Shown: positions 7,461-16,090, counted from the first letter of the stretch. The stretch is 32,533 nucleotides of DNA from Planctomycetaceae bacterium (GCA_031256755.1 JAIRPZ010000103.1:1-32533); one strand, 5' to 3'. Notes: generated by a model not told the origin, from the letters alone. A program made the numbers and translations.

Positions 7461-7673
7461 ACCTGTACAAACATATTGGGAAAAAGGTCTTGTCTTAAAC
7501 CAGTTGTCTTGCTGTTTTTTTGGAATTTGTTAATGTATGATAAGATACAATTCCCGCCCGTCAAGGTGTTTTGATAAGGGATTAGTGCGTGTAGAAATCA
7601 CGGTGATGCGGACGGATAGTGATTTGTGCCGGGGCGTTAAATTTTATATTCACACCCGGCAATTTTTGTGTTC

Positions 7674-7714
7674 CCGTGATCCCTCTTGACAGCCGGAATT
7701 TTATCACGGATAAT
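7674..7714 (+). promoter_or_regulatory. Consensus promoter of yajC with overlapping inverted repeat
   Basis: TTGACA (7686-7691), a 17-bp spacer and GATAAT (7709-7714), with the start near 7721. CCGTGAT (7674-7680) and ATCACGG (7703-7709) are perfect inverted repeats bracketing the -35 box and touching the -10, a layout compatible with an operator. The longest open frame starts on the -35 box and is therefore rejected as the start. Confidence 0.75.
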
Positions 7715-7745
7715 CACTCCCCTATTGTTCAACCAATACAGATCA

Positions 7746-8111
7746 ATGTTTGCATCCCTTCTTTTTCCTTTGTTTGCCGAAGCCGTTCCTGCCGAAGCCC
7801 AGCAGGGCAGCAGCAGTATGTTTTTCTTCCTGATGCTGCCGGTTGTCCTGATTTTTATGTGGTTTTTGCTGATGAATCCGCAGAAAAAACAGGAAGAACG
7901 CATGCGGAAAATGCTTGAGTCGCTCGATAAAAATGACAAAGTCATGACGGTCGGCGGAGTCATCGCAACAGTGCATTCTGTTGACCGCGAACATAACGAA
8001 ATCGTCCTCAAAGTTGATGATGCCGGCAATGTCAAGATGCGGTTTCACTTGACAGCGGTGAATACCGTGTTCCCGAAAGAAAAAGAGAAGGACACAAAAA
8101 GTCAGCACTGA
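7746..8111 (+). CDS. yajC: Sec translocon accessory subunit YajC
   Basis: A 121-residue single-span membrane protein, an auxiliary subunit of the SecDF-YajC part of the protein export machinery. The membrane helix lies at about residues 25-42 ('MFFFLMLPVVLIFMWFLLM'), immediately followed by the family hallmark 'NPQKKQEERMRKMLESL', then 'NDKVMTVGGVIATVHSV', the conserved cytoplasmic beta domain with its GG turn. Usual length. The ATG at 7746 is the first start downstream of the consensus promoter. In many bacteria yajC neighbours tgt and secD; here a DUF58 gene follows 60 bp later and neither secD nor secF is in the window. Confidence 0.93.
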   Translation: MFASLLFPLFAEAVPAEAQQGSSSMFFFLMLPVVLIFMWFLLMNPQKKQEERMRKMLESLDKNDKVMTVGGVIATVHSVDREHNEIVLKVDDAGNVKMRFHLTAVNTVFPKEKEKDTKSQH

Positions 8112-8171
8112 ACCCCGTACCGAAGTGCCGAAAAACCGGACATTTAACCCGCAGAAATAGAGATAACACAG

Positions 8172-9122
8172 ATGACTTCCCATTATTTTCATCCAGAGAC
8201 GCTTAAACGGATTTCCCGGCTTGATTTGCGGGCAAGATGTGTCGTTGACGGTTTTTTAAGCGGTATGCACAAATCGCGTCATTTCGGCAATTCAGTAGAA
8301 TTCCGGCAGCACCGGCAGTATGTTTCCGGCGATGATCTCCGCAGCGTGGACTGGAAGGTCTGGGCAAAACAAGACCGTCTGTACGTCAAACAATACGAAG
8401 TGGATACGAACCTTCGTCTCACGATTTTGGTGGATGCCTCGCAAAGTATGCGCTACGGCAGCGGGACGGTAACGAAATACGATTATGCCTGCACCGCAGC
8501 GGTTTCGCTTGCTTATCTGGCGATCCGGCAGCAGGATGCCGTCGGGTGTATCGTTTTCGATAAAGATGCCCGGAATTCTCTGCCGTCGAAAATGAAACAG
8601 TCCCATCTGGTTGCGGTGGCAGACAGAATGTTCCGGTCGACTCCGGTCGAAGAAAAAAAAGTCCGCGCCGAAAACCTTGATTTGAACAAATTACTCGAAA
8701 ACGTTCGGGCATCGCAGCCGAATTTGCAGGACGCTTTTCGGGAGACCGCCGAATCGATCCGTCCCAACGGGCTTGTCGTGCTGATTTCCGACCTTTTTAT
8801 GCAGCGGGAAGGTTTATTTCAGGGTTTGCAATATATTCGCAGCCGGGGGCATGACGTACTGATTCTCCATATTCTTGATGATATGGAGATCGATTTTACG
8901 CTGGGCGGTCCTACCCGGTTTGAAGGGTTGGAACTTGCGGCTCAGGTACGCTGCAATCCGCGGTCGCTGCGGAAAGGGTACGTAGAAGCAGTGAATGAGT
9001 ATCTTGAAGAAGTCAAACAGGGCTGTATCCGGCTGCAATGCGATTATTCGCTTTTCCGCACGAAAACGCCCCTTGATGCGGCTCTTTCGGCTTATTTGAG
9101 CCGGAGGCAAAGAATGTTTTAA
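8172..9122 (+). CDS. DUF58 domain protein (first of two)
   Basis: A 316-residue soluble DUF58 protein. The family hallmark 'FRQHRQYVSGDDLRSVDWKVWAK' is at about residues 44-66, followed by a von Willebrand A-like domain with a MIDAS start (DASQSM) and a later 'VVLISDLF' strand. DUF58 proteins usually work with MoxR AAA ATPases in cofactor insertion or complex assembly; no MoxR gene is next to it here. It lacks the membrane helices found in longer DUF58 proteins. It sits 60 bp after yajC, probably on the same transcript, and ends 5 bp from the convergent infA. A paralogue lies at 13400-14293. Confidence 0.87.
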   Translation: MTSHYFHPETLKRISRLDLRARCVVDGFLSGMHKSRHFGNSVEFRQHRQYVSGDDLRSVDWKVWAKQDRLYVKQYEVDTNLRLTILVDASQSMRYGSGTVTKYDYACTAAVSLAYLAIRQQDAVGCIVFDKDARNSLPSKMKQSHLVAVADRMFRSTPVEEKKVRAENLDLNKLLENVRASQPNLQDAFRETAESIRPNGLVVLISDLFMQREGLFQGLQYIRSRGHDVLILHILDDMEIDFTLGGPTRFEGLELAAQVRCNPRSLRKGYVEAVNEYLEEVKQGCIRLQCDYSLFRTKTPLDAALSAYLSRRQRMF

Positions 9123-9127
9123 CGGAC

Positions 9128-9358
9128 TTATTTATCGCGGTAAGTGATTCTTCCGCGGGTCATGTCATAGGGGCTGACTTCGACTGTTACATGGTCGCCC
9201 GGCACGACGCGGATGCGGAATTTCCGCATTTTTCCGGCAAGCCGGCACAAAACGATATGTTCCATTCCTTCTAATTTTACGCGGAATGCCCCGCGGACTT
9301 CTTCGATGACCGTACCCGGCAATTCAATGACATCTTCTTTAACTTTTTCTTCGGACAT
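9128..9358 (-). CDS. infA: Translation initiation factor IF-1
   Basis: A 76-residue OB-fold protein that binds the 30S A site during initiation. It contains the family pattern 'IELPGTVIEEVRGAFRVKLEGMEHIVLCRLAGKMRKFRIRV' (seen in segments) and 'GDHVTVEVSPYDMTRGRITYR'. Compared with canonical IF-1, the N-terminus has an extra 'SEEKVKE' and the usual 'YDLTRGRI' is 'YDMTRGRI'. It is not in a ribosomal protein cluster here; it has its own promoter with a consensus TATAAT. It is convergent with the DUF58 gene, with only 5 bp between stop codons, so the transcripts must overlap. Confidence 0.96.
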   Translation of the reverse strand: MSEEKVKEDVIELPGTVIEEVRGAFRVKLEGMEHIVLCRLAGKMRKFRIRVVPGDHVTVEVSPYDMTRGRITYRDK

Positions 9359-9400
9359 ACTTTTCGCCTCGCCCCGACTGATAGAGATATACTACCCTCT

Positions 9401-9428
9401 ATTATACCGCAAGTTCAGGAAAAGACAA
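9401..9428 (-). promoter_or_regulatory. Sigma-70-like promoter of infA
   Basis: Minus strand: TTGTCT (9428-9423), a 16-bp spacer and a consensus TATAAT (9406-9401). It gives a leader of about 36 nt. Confidence 0.75.
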
Positions 9429-9485
9429 TCGGTAAAAATCGGTAAAAGCAAGCCGCCCGTAAAACCCGGCAGCGGATCGGCTATT

Positions 9486-11009
9486 TCATCCATGTTTCGG
9501 CGGAATGAGAGCCATGCCGATTTTGACAGGCGGTTTTGCCGCTCTGGTTTGCGGTTTAAGTTCAAAAGGAGCAAGAATTTCGGCGGACGGATAGTCCCGC
9601 AGATAATCCGGCAGCATAGGATTCACGTCGTCCGTCATTTCCGGTATCTGCCAAAGAATGACTCCGCCGCACCGCCGAATGTCTTCGGGTTCAGCCCAAT
9701 GAACACCGGGGTATTGTTTCGGATCAAGCGGCAAAACAGTCGGACGGTCTTTTCCGTAAAGAGCAGCATTGCCGGCAAGTATCCAATCACCGGCAGCGTA
9801 AGGAATCGGTTCAGTGAATTTTTCGTGCCAAACCGCTTCGGTTTTCGCCGCCAGTTCTCTGCCGGGAAAAAGAGTCGGTCCGGTTTTTTCAGAAAGAAAC
9901 GGCTCGGCACAGAGATGAATCATAAAACAGCAGGCAGTGATCACGGCAATGAATCCCGTCCGAAAAAAAGCACAGCGAAGATGGGACGTTTTCCAAGCAA
10001 GCGGCTCTCTTACCGGCAGATAATAGAGCAGGCACGGAGTGATAAACAGCCAAAGATGAGTTCCCAGACCGGCTCGCATCCGGTGACCGGAAAAAACGCA
10101 TTGGGCAGTTTGGAGCAGTATCGGCACAAGAACGATAAATCCCAAAAAGAAATGCTTCCATGGTTCCGTCTTGCTTGCTTGATTGATTGATTTGGCGCGG
10201 CGGAATACCGGACAAATACTCAGCCATACCGGCAAAAGGAGTATTAACTGTGAACCGAGAAAGAGAAGGGGAGAAACAACGTGGTCGGCGATGTGCGGGT
10301 TTGCCATTTTTCCTTTGTTGGCAAGGTAATCCAATGTCGGAAAGCCGTGCTGATAGTTCCAGCAAAAATGCGGCAGCACAATCAGAATGGCAATGAATGC
10401 GGTGAGACAGAGTTTCCCGCTCTGTTTCCGTGTTTCTTTGAAAATCAGAACGAACAGAAAACACGCCGCAGCCAAAAGAATCATCGGGTATTTGCAGAGC
10501 AGTCCGCCGCCGCACGTTACACCGGCGGCAATCCAATAACGGTACTTTTCGGATTTGAGGGCGTGATAAAACAGGAGAACGGTCAGAGTCCAGAAAGGGA
10601 GAACGGCGATACTTTCGTGAAAAAAGGTACTGCCGATATTCAGATAGCGGTAATTGCAGGAAGCGAAAGTTGCGAGCAGTGCAAGCGGCGGCGGAAGAAA
10701 AAGATTACTGACTTTCCAGATTGACCAGAGCATCACGAAAAGGGCAATGCCGGTAACAAGATAAGTACATTCGGGGGTATGACCGGTGAGAAAATAAGCG
10801 GTTTCGATTATGGCGGAAGTCAATGTCGGATGTTTGGCGGTACTGACAAGCCATTCTTTGCCGACAAAGAATTTTTCAACGGAATCTGGACGTAGATTCG
10901 GTTGAAGCAGAAATGGAAGCAGCATCCAAAGCACACAATAAAACACTGCCGCAATGTAAAAGAATTTGTGAGGACTTTGTTGAAACCGTTCCTGTATTGT
11001 CGGGACCAT
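9486..11009 (-). CDS. PMT/ArnT-type (GT39/GT83-like) membrane glycosyltransferase
   Basis: A 507-residue integral membrane protein with about ten hydrophobic spans and a soluble C-terminal third (from about residue 365). The N-terminal periplasmic loop 'RPDSVEKFFVGKEW' followed by 'KHPTLTSAIIETAYFLTG' matches the acidic motif and K/H-P-P region of GT-C transferases of the PMT_2 group. Such enzymes move sugars from polyprenyl-phosphate donors to lipids or proteins on the outer face of the inner membrane; donor and acceptor here are unknown. It is one of the few genes with a fair ribosome binding site (AGGAG, 12 nt before the ATG) and has a TTGACA promoter at 11046-11073. A short gap separates it from the infA promoter. 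Confidence 0.8.
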   Translation of the reverse strand: MVPTIQERFQQSPHKFFYIAAVFYCVLWMLLPFLLQPNLRPDSVEKFFVGKEWLVSTAKHPTLTSAIIETAYFLTGHTPECTYLVTGIALFVMLWSIWKVSNLFLPPPLALLATFASCNYRYLNIGSTFFHESIAVLPFWTLTVLLFYHALKSEKYRYWIAAGVTCGGGLLCKYPMILLAAACFLFVLIFKETRKQSGKLCLTAFIAILIVLPHFCWNYQHGFPTLDYLANKGKMANPHIADHVVSPLLFLGSQLILLLPVWLSICPVFRRAKSINQASKTEPWKHFFLGFIVLVPILLQTAQCVFSGHRMRAGLGTHLWLFITPCLLYYLPVREPLAWKTSHLRCAFFRTGFIAVITACCFMIHLCAEPFLSEKTGPTLFPGRELAAKTEAVWHEKFTEPIPYAAGDWILAGNAALYGKDRPTVLPLDPKQYPGVHWAEPEDIRRCGGVILWQIPEMTDDVNPMLPDYLRDYPSAEILAPFELKPQTRAAKPPVKIGMALIPPKHG

Positions 11010-11045
11010 TGCTGATTTGTACTCTCCTGTAAAAACAAGCGGAGA

Positions 11046-11073
11046 GTATTATCATTTTCTGTCCGGCTGTCAA
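11046..11073 (-). promoter_or_regulatory. Sigma-70-like promoter of glycosyltransferase gene
   Basis: Minus strand: a consensus TTGACA (11073-11068), a 16-bp spacer and TAATAC (11051-11046). An AGGAG-type ribosome binding site lies at 11022-11028. Confidence 0.65.
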
Positions 11074-11101
11074 GATCGGACGAAACAGCATATCCCCCCT
11101 C

Positions 11102-11130
11102 TTGCCATTTTGCCGGTCAAGGATTAGGAT
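11102..11130 (+). promoter_or_regulatory. Sigma-70-like promoter of dxs
   Basis: TTGCCA (11102-11107), a 17-bp spacer and TAGGAT (11125-11130). Leader of about 64 nt to the ATG at 11201. Confidence 0.6.
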
Positions 11131-11200
11131 TATTCTCCTTGCCCTTCGGAGTCCGCCCTGACCTTTTGAGTTTTGATTTCAACCGCAATTTTCTTTCCCG

Positions 11201-13183
11201 ATGCCTTTTGAACCGATTCTTCCGTCCCTGCAATCACCGCACGATTTGAAGAATCTAACGCCCGAACAACTCCGGCAACTCGCTGCCGAAATTCGGAACG
11301 AACTCTGCAAAATCAGCGCAGCCCGATCTGTTCACTTCGCCTCCAATCTCGGCGTTGTCGAACTTACGATCGCCCTGCACAGCGTTTTCGACTTTTCTTA
11401 TGACCGGCTGATCTGGGATACCGGACATCAAATTTATCCGCATAAACTCCTGACCGGCAGGTTCGCCCGATTCTCTACGATCCGCACCAAAGGCGGATTG
11501 ATGGGTTTTCCGAATCCCGCCGAAAGCGAATATGACCTGATGATGACCGGTCACGCCGGTTCCAGTGTCGGTACTGCTTTCGGTCTTTGCTGCGGCGATG
11601 ATCTGCTCTTTTCACTGATGAGCGGAACACAGAACTCCGCCGATTCCCGCCACAGCGTTGCCGTCATCGGCGACGGGGCATTTGCCAGCGGCGGTGTGTT
11701 TGAGGCAATGAACCATGCCGGCGAATTGCAGAAAAAATTTACCGTGATTCTGAACGACAACAAAATGTCGATTTGTCCCCGTGTCGGCGGATTGGCGCAT
11801 CACCTTGACGGTTTACGGCTGCACCCGAAATACAGCCGGTTCAAACAAATGCTGCATAACGCCGTTGATCGTTTGCCTTTTGTCGGCAAACCGCTGGACA
11901 ACATTTTACGCCGATTCAAAGATACGCTGAAAGCCGGTTTGATCGGCGGGCGTTTGTTTGAAACGCTCGGTTTCCGGTATATCGGACCGATTGACGGACA
12001 CGATATTGCCCGGTTGCAGCGGTTTTTGCGGCTGGTGCGGAAACTGGACGAACCGGTACTGCTTCACATTTTTACCGAAAAGGGACGCGGCTACAAACCT
12101 GCCGAAGACAATCCGACGGAATTCCATGTGTCGCCGGGAGTGATCCGCGTTCAGCCGCCGGCAGAAGCGGCAGACGGTTCGGATAAAACTCAAAAGCCGA
12201 CCGCCGGCAGCGGGTTATTGACGATGAGCCGCTGTTCTTTCACGGAACATGCCCGGAACGCTGTTGACGCTTTGATGCAGAAAAACCCGAAGGTCTGTGT
12301 GATTACCGCGGCAATGTGTCAGGGAAACCGGCTTGAACCAATCCGCGACAAATATCCCGACCGGTTTTTCGATGTTGGTATTTGCGAATCGCATGCGGTT
12401 GTTTTTGCGGCGGGTTTGGCAAAGTCCGGTTTGATTCCGATAGTCGATATTTACAGTACATTTTTGCAGCGGGCTTATGATCAAATCTTTCAGGAGGTTT
12501 CGCTGCAAAACCTGCCGGTGATTTTTGCGATTGATCGGGCGGGACTTTCGGGACCGGACGGTCCGACGCACCATGGTGTTTTCGATCTGTGTTATTTGCG
12601 TCCGTTTCCGAATATGGTCATGATGACACCGGCGGACGCTTGGGAAACGGCGGCAATGTTTGATTTTGCAGCGGCGTTGAACCAACCGGTGGCAATCCGG
12701 TATCCGAAGGCCGCGAGCGGCGGGGTAAGCGGAGGGCATGCGTCTCCTGCTCGTATCGTTCTCGGCAAAGCCGAAACGATTCGGCAGGGTTCGGACGGTT
12801 TCATTGCGGTTTGCGGATCATTACTGGAATCGGCGATTCAAGCGGCGGAAACATTGGAACAAAAAGGAATCCGCACCGGCATCATCAACGTCCGGTTTGT
12901 CAAGCCGCTGGATACGGCAACGCTTTTGGAGCCGCTGCGCAACGGTCAATTTTTAATGACGGTTGAGGAAGGAATGTTGGCGGGCGGTTTCGGCAGTGCG
13001 GTTTTGGAAGCCGCCAACGAGGAACATTTGGACACGCGGCGGGTATACCGATTGGGAATTCCCGACCGGTATGTTGAACATGGCGAGCGGGCAGAACTCC
13101 TTGCCGATCTCGGTTTAACGGCGGAAAACATCGTCAATGTTTTATTAGGAACCGCAGCCCAAACAGCACGACAGAAGAGATGA
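11201..13183 (+). CDS. dxs: 1-deoxy-D-xylulose-5-phosphate synthase
   Basis: A cytoplasmic, thiamine diphosphate-dependent first enzyme of the MEP isoprenoid pathway; it condenses pyruvate with glyceraldehyde 3-phosphate. At 660 residues it is slightly long, with an extra segment at about 320-345 ('PAEAADGSDKTQKPTAGSG') between the first and second transketolase domains. Visible marks: the ThDP/Mg motif 'GDGAFASGGVFEAMNHAG' (Asp158), 'NDNKMSI', the catalytic Glu396 in 'DVGICESHAV' (most bacteria have AEQHAV) and 'DRAGLSGPDGPTHHGVFD'. The C-terminal transketolase domain is intact. I recall the CESHAV form as common in planctomycetes. No Shine-Dalgarno. No other MEP gene is adjacent. Confidence 0.95.
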   Translation: MPFEPILPSLQSPHDLKNLTPEQLRQLAAEIRNELCKISAARSVHFASNLGVVELTIALHSVFDFSYDRLIWDTGHQIYPHKLLTGRFARFSTIRTKGGLMGFPNPAESEYDLMMTGHAGSSVGTAFGLCCGDDLLFSLMSGTQNSADSRHSVAVIGDGAFASGGVFEAMNHAGELQKKFTVILNDNKMSICPRVGGLAHHLDGLRLHPKYSRFKQMLHNAVDRLPFVGKPLDNILRRFKDTLKAGLIGGRLFETLGFRYIGPIDGHDIARLQRFLRLVRKLDEPVLLHIFTEKGRGYKPAEDNPTEFHVSPGVIRVQPPAEAADGSDKTQKPTAGSGLLTMSRCSFTEHARNAVDALMQKNPKVCVITAAMCQGNRLEPIRDKYPDRFFDVGICESHAVVFAAGLAKSGLIPIVDIYSTFLQRAYDQIFQEVSLQNLPVIFAIDRAGLSGPDGPTHHGVFDLCYLRPFPNMVMMTPADAWETAAMFDFAAALNQPVAIRYPKAASGGVSGGHASPARIVLGKAETIRQGSDGFIAVCGSLLESAIQAAETLEQKGIRTGIINVRFVKPLDTATLLEPLRNGQFLMTVEEGMLAGGFGSAVLEAANEEHLDTRRVYRLGIPDRYVEHGERAELLADLGLTAENIVNVLLGTAAQTARQKR

Positions 13184-13354
13184 ACAGCCGCGAACATTGT
13201 CATTGAGATTCTCATCGTCAAACCGCTGATCAATCATTTCAATCCTGCCTTGCAGTTTGAACAGTCGCGGCAGAATGAGGGAAATGATCTTTAAGACCAA
13301 TTTTCCTCCCCTGCACCGAATAACGTACCTTCCCTTGTTCTTGCTAAAATAGGA

Positions 13355-13360
13355 TACAAT
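13355..13360 (+). promoter_or_regulatory. Probable -10 element before second DUF58 gene
   Basis: TACAAT preceded by GA, 40 bp before the GTG at 13400. No good -35 is present at 16-18 bp (a TTGTTC lies at 14 bp). The rest of 13184-13354 shows no clear gene on the plus strand. Confidence 0.4.
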
Positions 13361-13399
13361 AGGCGGGCCGTTTTCTGTCCCGTTCAAGCGAATATTCCT

Positions 13400-14293
13400 G
13401 TGCCGCAGCAGCAATACTTAAAACCGGAAGTTATTCAGACAATCAAACGTCTTGATCTGAAAGCCCAATTCATCGTGAAAGGGTTCATACAGGGACTTCA
13501 TGCCAGTCCGCTGCACGGTTTTTCTGTGGAATTCAGCGAACACCGGAAATATACGCAAGGAGATGATCCGTCCGATATTGATTGGCTCGTTTATGCGAAA
13601 ACCGAAAAGTATTACGTCAAAAAATTTGAAGCCGAAACGAATCTGCTCGGCTATCTTGTCGTCGATACCAGCCGGTCAATGGGCTACACCTATCGGCAGG
13701 AAATGACGAAATTCGATTATTCAATCTGTTTGGCGGCATCCTTGGCGTATTTGATGATTCATCAGCAAGACCCTGTCGGTCTCGTCACATTTGACGAAAC
13801 AATCAAACAGTCCGTCAAACCGCAGTCGCGGCGGAAACAACTCGGCACAATCCTTTCACTGCTTTCACAACTTTCACCGGACGGACAAACCGGCATCGCC
13901 GCCGCAATCACACAACTATCGGCCATGTTAAAACGGCAAAGTTTAGTGATGATCTTCACCGATCTGCTCGGCGATGCCGACGGCATTTTGAAAGCACTGC
14001 ACCGGCTGCGTCATTCAGGACATGATGTCATTTTGTTTCACGTGCTTGATGAAGCGGAAGCCAAATTTCCGTTTCACGGCAAAGTTGAACTGGTCGATCC
14101 TGAATCGGAAACAGCAATTCCCGGCAATGCCGATGCCCTGAAAGTCCATTACTTGGAGGAATTGGAAACATTCAAAGAACGTTTCCGGCACGATTGTTTT
14201 CAAAGTAAGATTGATTATGTCGAATTGGACACCAGCGTACCGTTTGACAAAGCGTTGATCGGCTATCTGCTCAAACGGACGGGACGGCGGTAG
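13400..14293 (+). CDS. DUF58 domain protein (second of two)
   Basis: A 297-residue soluble DUF58 protein, a paralogue of the one at 8172-9122. The hallmark 'FSEHRKYTQGDDPSDIDWLVYAK' and MIDAS-type 'DTSRSM' are present, followed by 'LVMIFTDLL'. The usual partner MoxR is not adjacent. It begins with GTG at 13400; no other start fits the family N-terminus, and the first residues 'PQQQYLKPEVIQTIKRLDLKAQ' align with the paralogue. The stop is followed 42 bp later by fliR, whose promoter lies in that gap. The two DUF58 proteins differ enough to be an old duplication and may serve different complexes. Confidence 0.87.
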   Translation: MPQQQYLKPEVIQTIKRLDLKAQFIVKGFIQGLHASPLHGFSVEFSEHRKYTQGDDPSDIDWLVYAKTEKYYVKKFEAETNLLGYLVVDTSRSMGYTYRQEMTKFDYSICLAASLAYLMIHQQDPVGLVTFDETIKQSVKPQSRRKQLGTILSLLSQLSPDGQTGIAAAITQLSAMLKRQSLVMIFTDLLGDADGILKALHRLRHSGHDVILFHVLDEAEAKFPFHGKVELVDPESETAIPGNADALKVHYLEELETFKERFRHDCFQSKIDYVELDTSVPFDKALIGYLLKRTGRR

Positions 14294-14299
14294 TTGCTC

Positions 14300-14328
14300 T
14301 TGCCGTCCGCCGGCAAATTCCGTAGTAT
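14300..14328 (+). promoter_or_regulatory. Promoter of fliR, possibly leaderless
   Basis: TTGCCG (14300-14305), a 17-bp spacer and TAGTAT (14323-14328). Transcription would begin at about 14334-14336, at or beside the ATG at 14336. Confidence 0.55.
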
Positions 14329-14335
14329 CTGTTCT

Positions 14336-15130
14336 ATGGATTGGTGGCATCTGATTGACACATCGAAGGTCTTCGTTTATATGCTCGTTTTGACGCGGGT
14401 CAGTGGTCTGGTGATAATGTCGCCGGTGATGATGACAACCGACACGCCGATGCAGGTTCGCGCGCTTCTCGCCTTCGCCTTTTCTCTGATTGTTATGCCG
14501 GTCGAATGGTACACCGAAGTCATTGAACCGGACACTCTGCCTGCCCTCGCTATCATGATTGCCGCCGAACTCGGAATCGGTCTTGCTCTCGGACTTGGCT
14601 TGTACATTCTTTTCGTTGGAATTTCGCTTGCCGGCGAACTTATCGGGCAAATGGGAGGGCTTTCTGCTTCCCAAATCTTCGATCCGATTTCCGGCGATCA
14701 AACCCCGCTGCTTTCCCGCGCCTATCAGTATCTTGCCATTACCGTTTTTGCCCTGATCGGCGGTCTGGATCGCTTGGTGGAATCTTTACTCGACACCTTC
14801 CAAACTATTCCCATCGGTACAATCGGTTTTCATCCCGAAGTTGCTCATGCACTTATTACAGTATTGAGCATCAGTTTCAGTATGGCAATCCGCGTTGCCG
14901 CACCGGTCGTTGTCGCCGTTTTGATAACAATGCTTGTGATGGGTTTGCTCGGCAAAACATTACCGCAACTCAATTTGATGTCCGTCGGATTCGGTATCAA
15001 TAGTATGGTTATGTTTGCCGTTTTTTGTTTTTCACTTGGCACCGGTATGTGGTGTTTCCAAGAACGGATCGCCGATATTTTTGAAATTATGATGCAGGGT
15101 ATTCATGGCATTTCTCCGCACGGCGGATAA
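14336..15130 (+). CDS. fliR: Flagellar / type III export apparatus protein FliR
   Basis: A 264-residue inner-membrane protein of the FliR/SctT family, part of the export gate of the flagellar type III apparatus. About six hydrophobic segments; the N-terminal 'FVYMLVLTRVSGLVIMSPVM' and 'GQMGGLSASQIFDPISGDQTPLLSRAYQYLAITVFALIGG' (seen in pieces) match the family's core. The C-terminal part carries 'ITMLVMGLLGKTLPQLNLMSVGFGI', the region that normally packs on FliP. The frame could begin at a TTG at 14294, but the promoter occupies that stretch, so the ATG at 14336 is used. No other flagellar gene is in the window, which is unusual because fliR normally sits in a fliPQR-flhB cluster. Confidence 0.85.
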   Translation: MDWWHLIDTSKVFVYMLVLTRVSGLVIMSPVMMTTDTPMQVRALLAFAFSLIVMPVEWYTEVIEPDTLPALAIMIAAELGIGLALGLGLYILFVGISLAGELIGQMGGLSASQIFDPISGDQTPLLSRAYQYLAITVFALIGGLDRLVESLLDTFQTIPIGTIGFHPEVAHALITVLSISFSMAIRVAAPVVVAVLITMLVMGLLGKTLPQLNLMSVGFGINSMVMFAVFCFSLGTGMWCFQERIADIFEIMMQGIHGISPHGG

Positions 15131-15146
15131 CAGCAGCGGTTTCCGC

Positions 15147-15971
15147 TCAAACCAGTTTTTGCAGATGCTCCAAACTTTTCACGGCTTGGTCAAGCGTGCC
15201 GCATTCGACGCTGAACACAATATCATGCGGCACGGTTTTGCAAATAGCAATGACCTTTGCCCAGTCAATCACGCCGCTGCCGCATGCACAGCCCACCGGT
15301 GTTCCGGTGACCGCTCCCCGCTCTGCGTCCGACTGCTGAACCGAAATATCTTTTGCGTGCAAATGGACAAGTTTTCCTTTGATTTTTTCCAGCCATAGAT
15401 AAGGGTCCTGCCCTGCCAAATAACTGTTGCCGGTGTCAAAATTCGCACCGACCGCCGATGAACCGGCAAGATCAATAATCCGGTCATATAATTCCGGCTT
15501 GACCGTGTACTGCTGATGCGGCTCGATCCCGATCTTGACGTTCCGCACTTCGGCAACGGCTGCCGCTTCTTTCAGAACGTACTTCATCAGGACAAAATCT
15601 TCTTCCGGCGTTGTCCATTCTTTTTTCGGACCCTCATCGGTACAAACAACCGGCGCACCGCATTCGGCAGCGAAGCGGACGGCTTGCTTCAGATAATCGG
15701 TCGAAGCGTCCGGCTTGCACAGCGGACAGTGAGCAGAAAGTGCCGAACATTTGATGCGGTATTTTTCACATGCCTTGCGGATGCGGTACGGATCGTCAAG
15801 CATCGAAACGCTGTGAAAATAACCGGCTTCGCTTAATAATTCACGTCCCCAGTGAACCATCGGTTCAACATACCCGTACCCGATTTCTGCGGCTTTCTGC
15901 ACTCCCCATTCAAACGACTTGTCTTCGTGGCGGACATATTCCATGTTCACACCGAGTAAGATTTTACCCAT
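15147..15971 (-). CDS. TIM-barrel sugar phosphate isomerase/epimerase
   Basis: A 274-residue cytoplasmic protein of the xylose isomerase-like TIM-barrel superfamily (AP endonuclease family 2 fold). The four expected metal ligands are visible on successive strands: Glu150 ('IGIEPHQ'), Asp179 ('NFDTGN'), His205 ('HLHAKD') and Glu256 ('SVECG'). Relatives act on ketoses, inositols or hydroxypyruvate; the substrate cannot be read from the sequence. It is encoded downstream of rpmB on the same strand, across a 119-bp gap with a hairpin, and is convergent with fliR (16 bp apart). The nearby fucose/arabinose isomerase-like gene suggests carbohydrate metabolism but is not in the same operon. Confidence 0.85.
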   Translation of the reverse strand: MGKILLGVNMEYVRHEDKSFEWGVQKAAEIGYGYVEPMVHWGRELLSEAGYFHSVSMLDDPYRIRKACEKYRIKCSALSAHCPLCKPDASTDYLKQAVRFAAECGAPVVCTDEGPKKEWTTPEEDFVLMKYVLKEAAAVAEVRNVKIGIEPHQQYTVKPELYDRIIDLAGSSAVGANFDTGNSYLAGQDPYLWLEKIKGKLVHLHAKDISVQQSDAERGAVTGTPVGCACGSGVIDWAKVIAICKTVPHDIVFSVECGTLDQAVKSLEHLQKLV

Positions 15972-16070
15972 TTCGACACCTTTTTTAATCAGTTCAGATC
16001 AAAGTAAAAAAGCAAAAGAACATACACATACCTTTTTCCGCACACCGGAAAACAGGACAGAAAACAAGGC

Positions 16071-16090
16071 GGCAACGGAACACCGCTGCC
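16071..16090 (-). terminator. Stem-loop at end of rpmB
   Basis: Minus strand: GGCAGCGG and CCGTTGCC around a 4-nt loop, starting directly at the rpmB stop codon; a T-rich stretch (TTGTTTT) begins three bases after the stem. Confidence 0.5.

Noticed and set aside
9213..10190. 325-codon plus-strand frame
   Set aside because: It runs antisense across infA and the glycosyltransferase gene and is Lys/Arg/Ser-rich without domains.
13145..13414. Minus-strand frame containing 'LFKLQGRIEMIDQRFDDENL'
   Set aside because: The segment looks protein-like and a GGGGAGG lies before an internal TTG, but it overlaps the dxs end and no promoter or family was seen; not supported enough to list.
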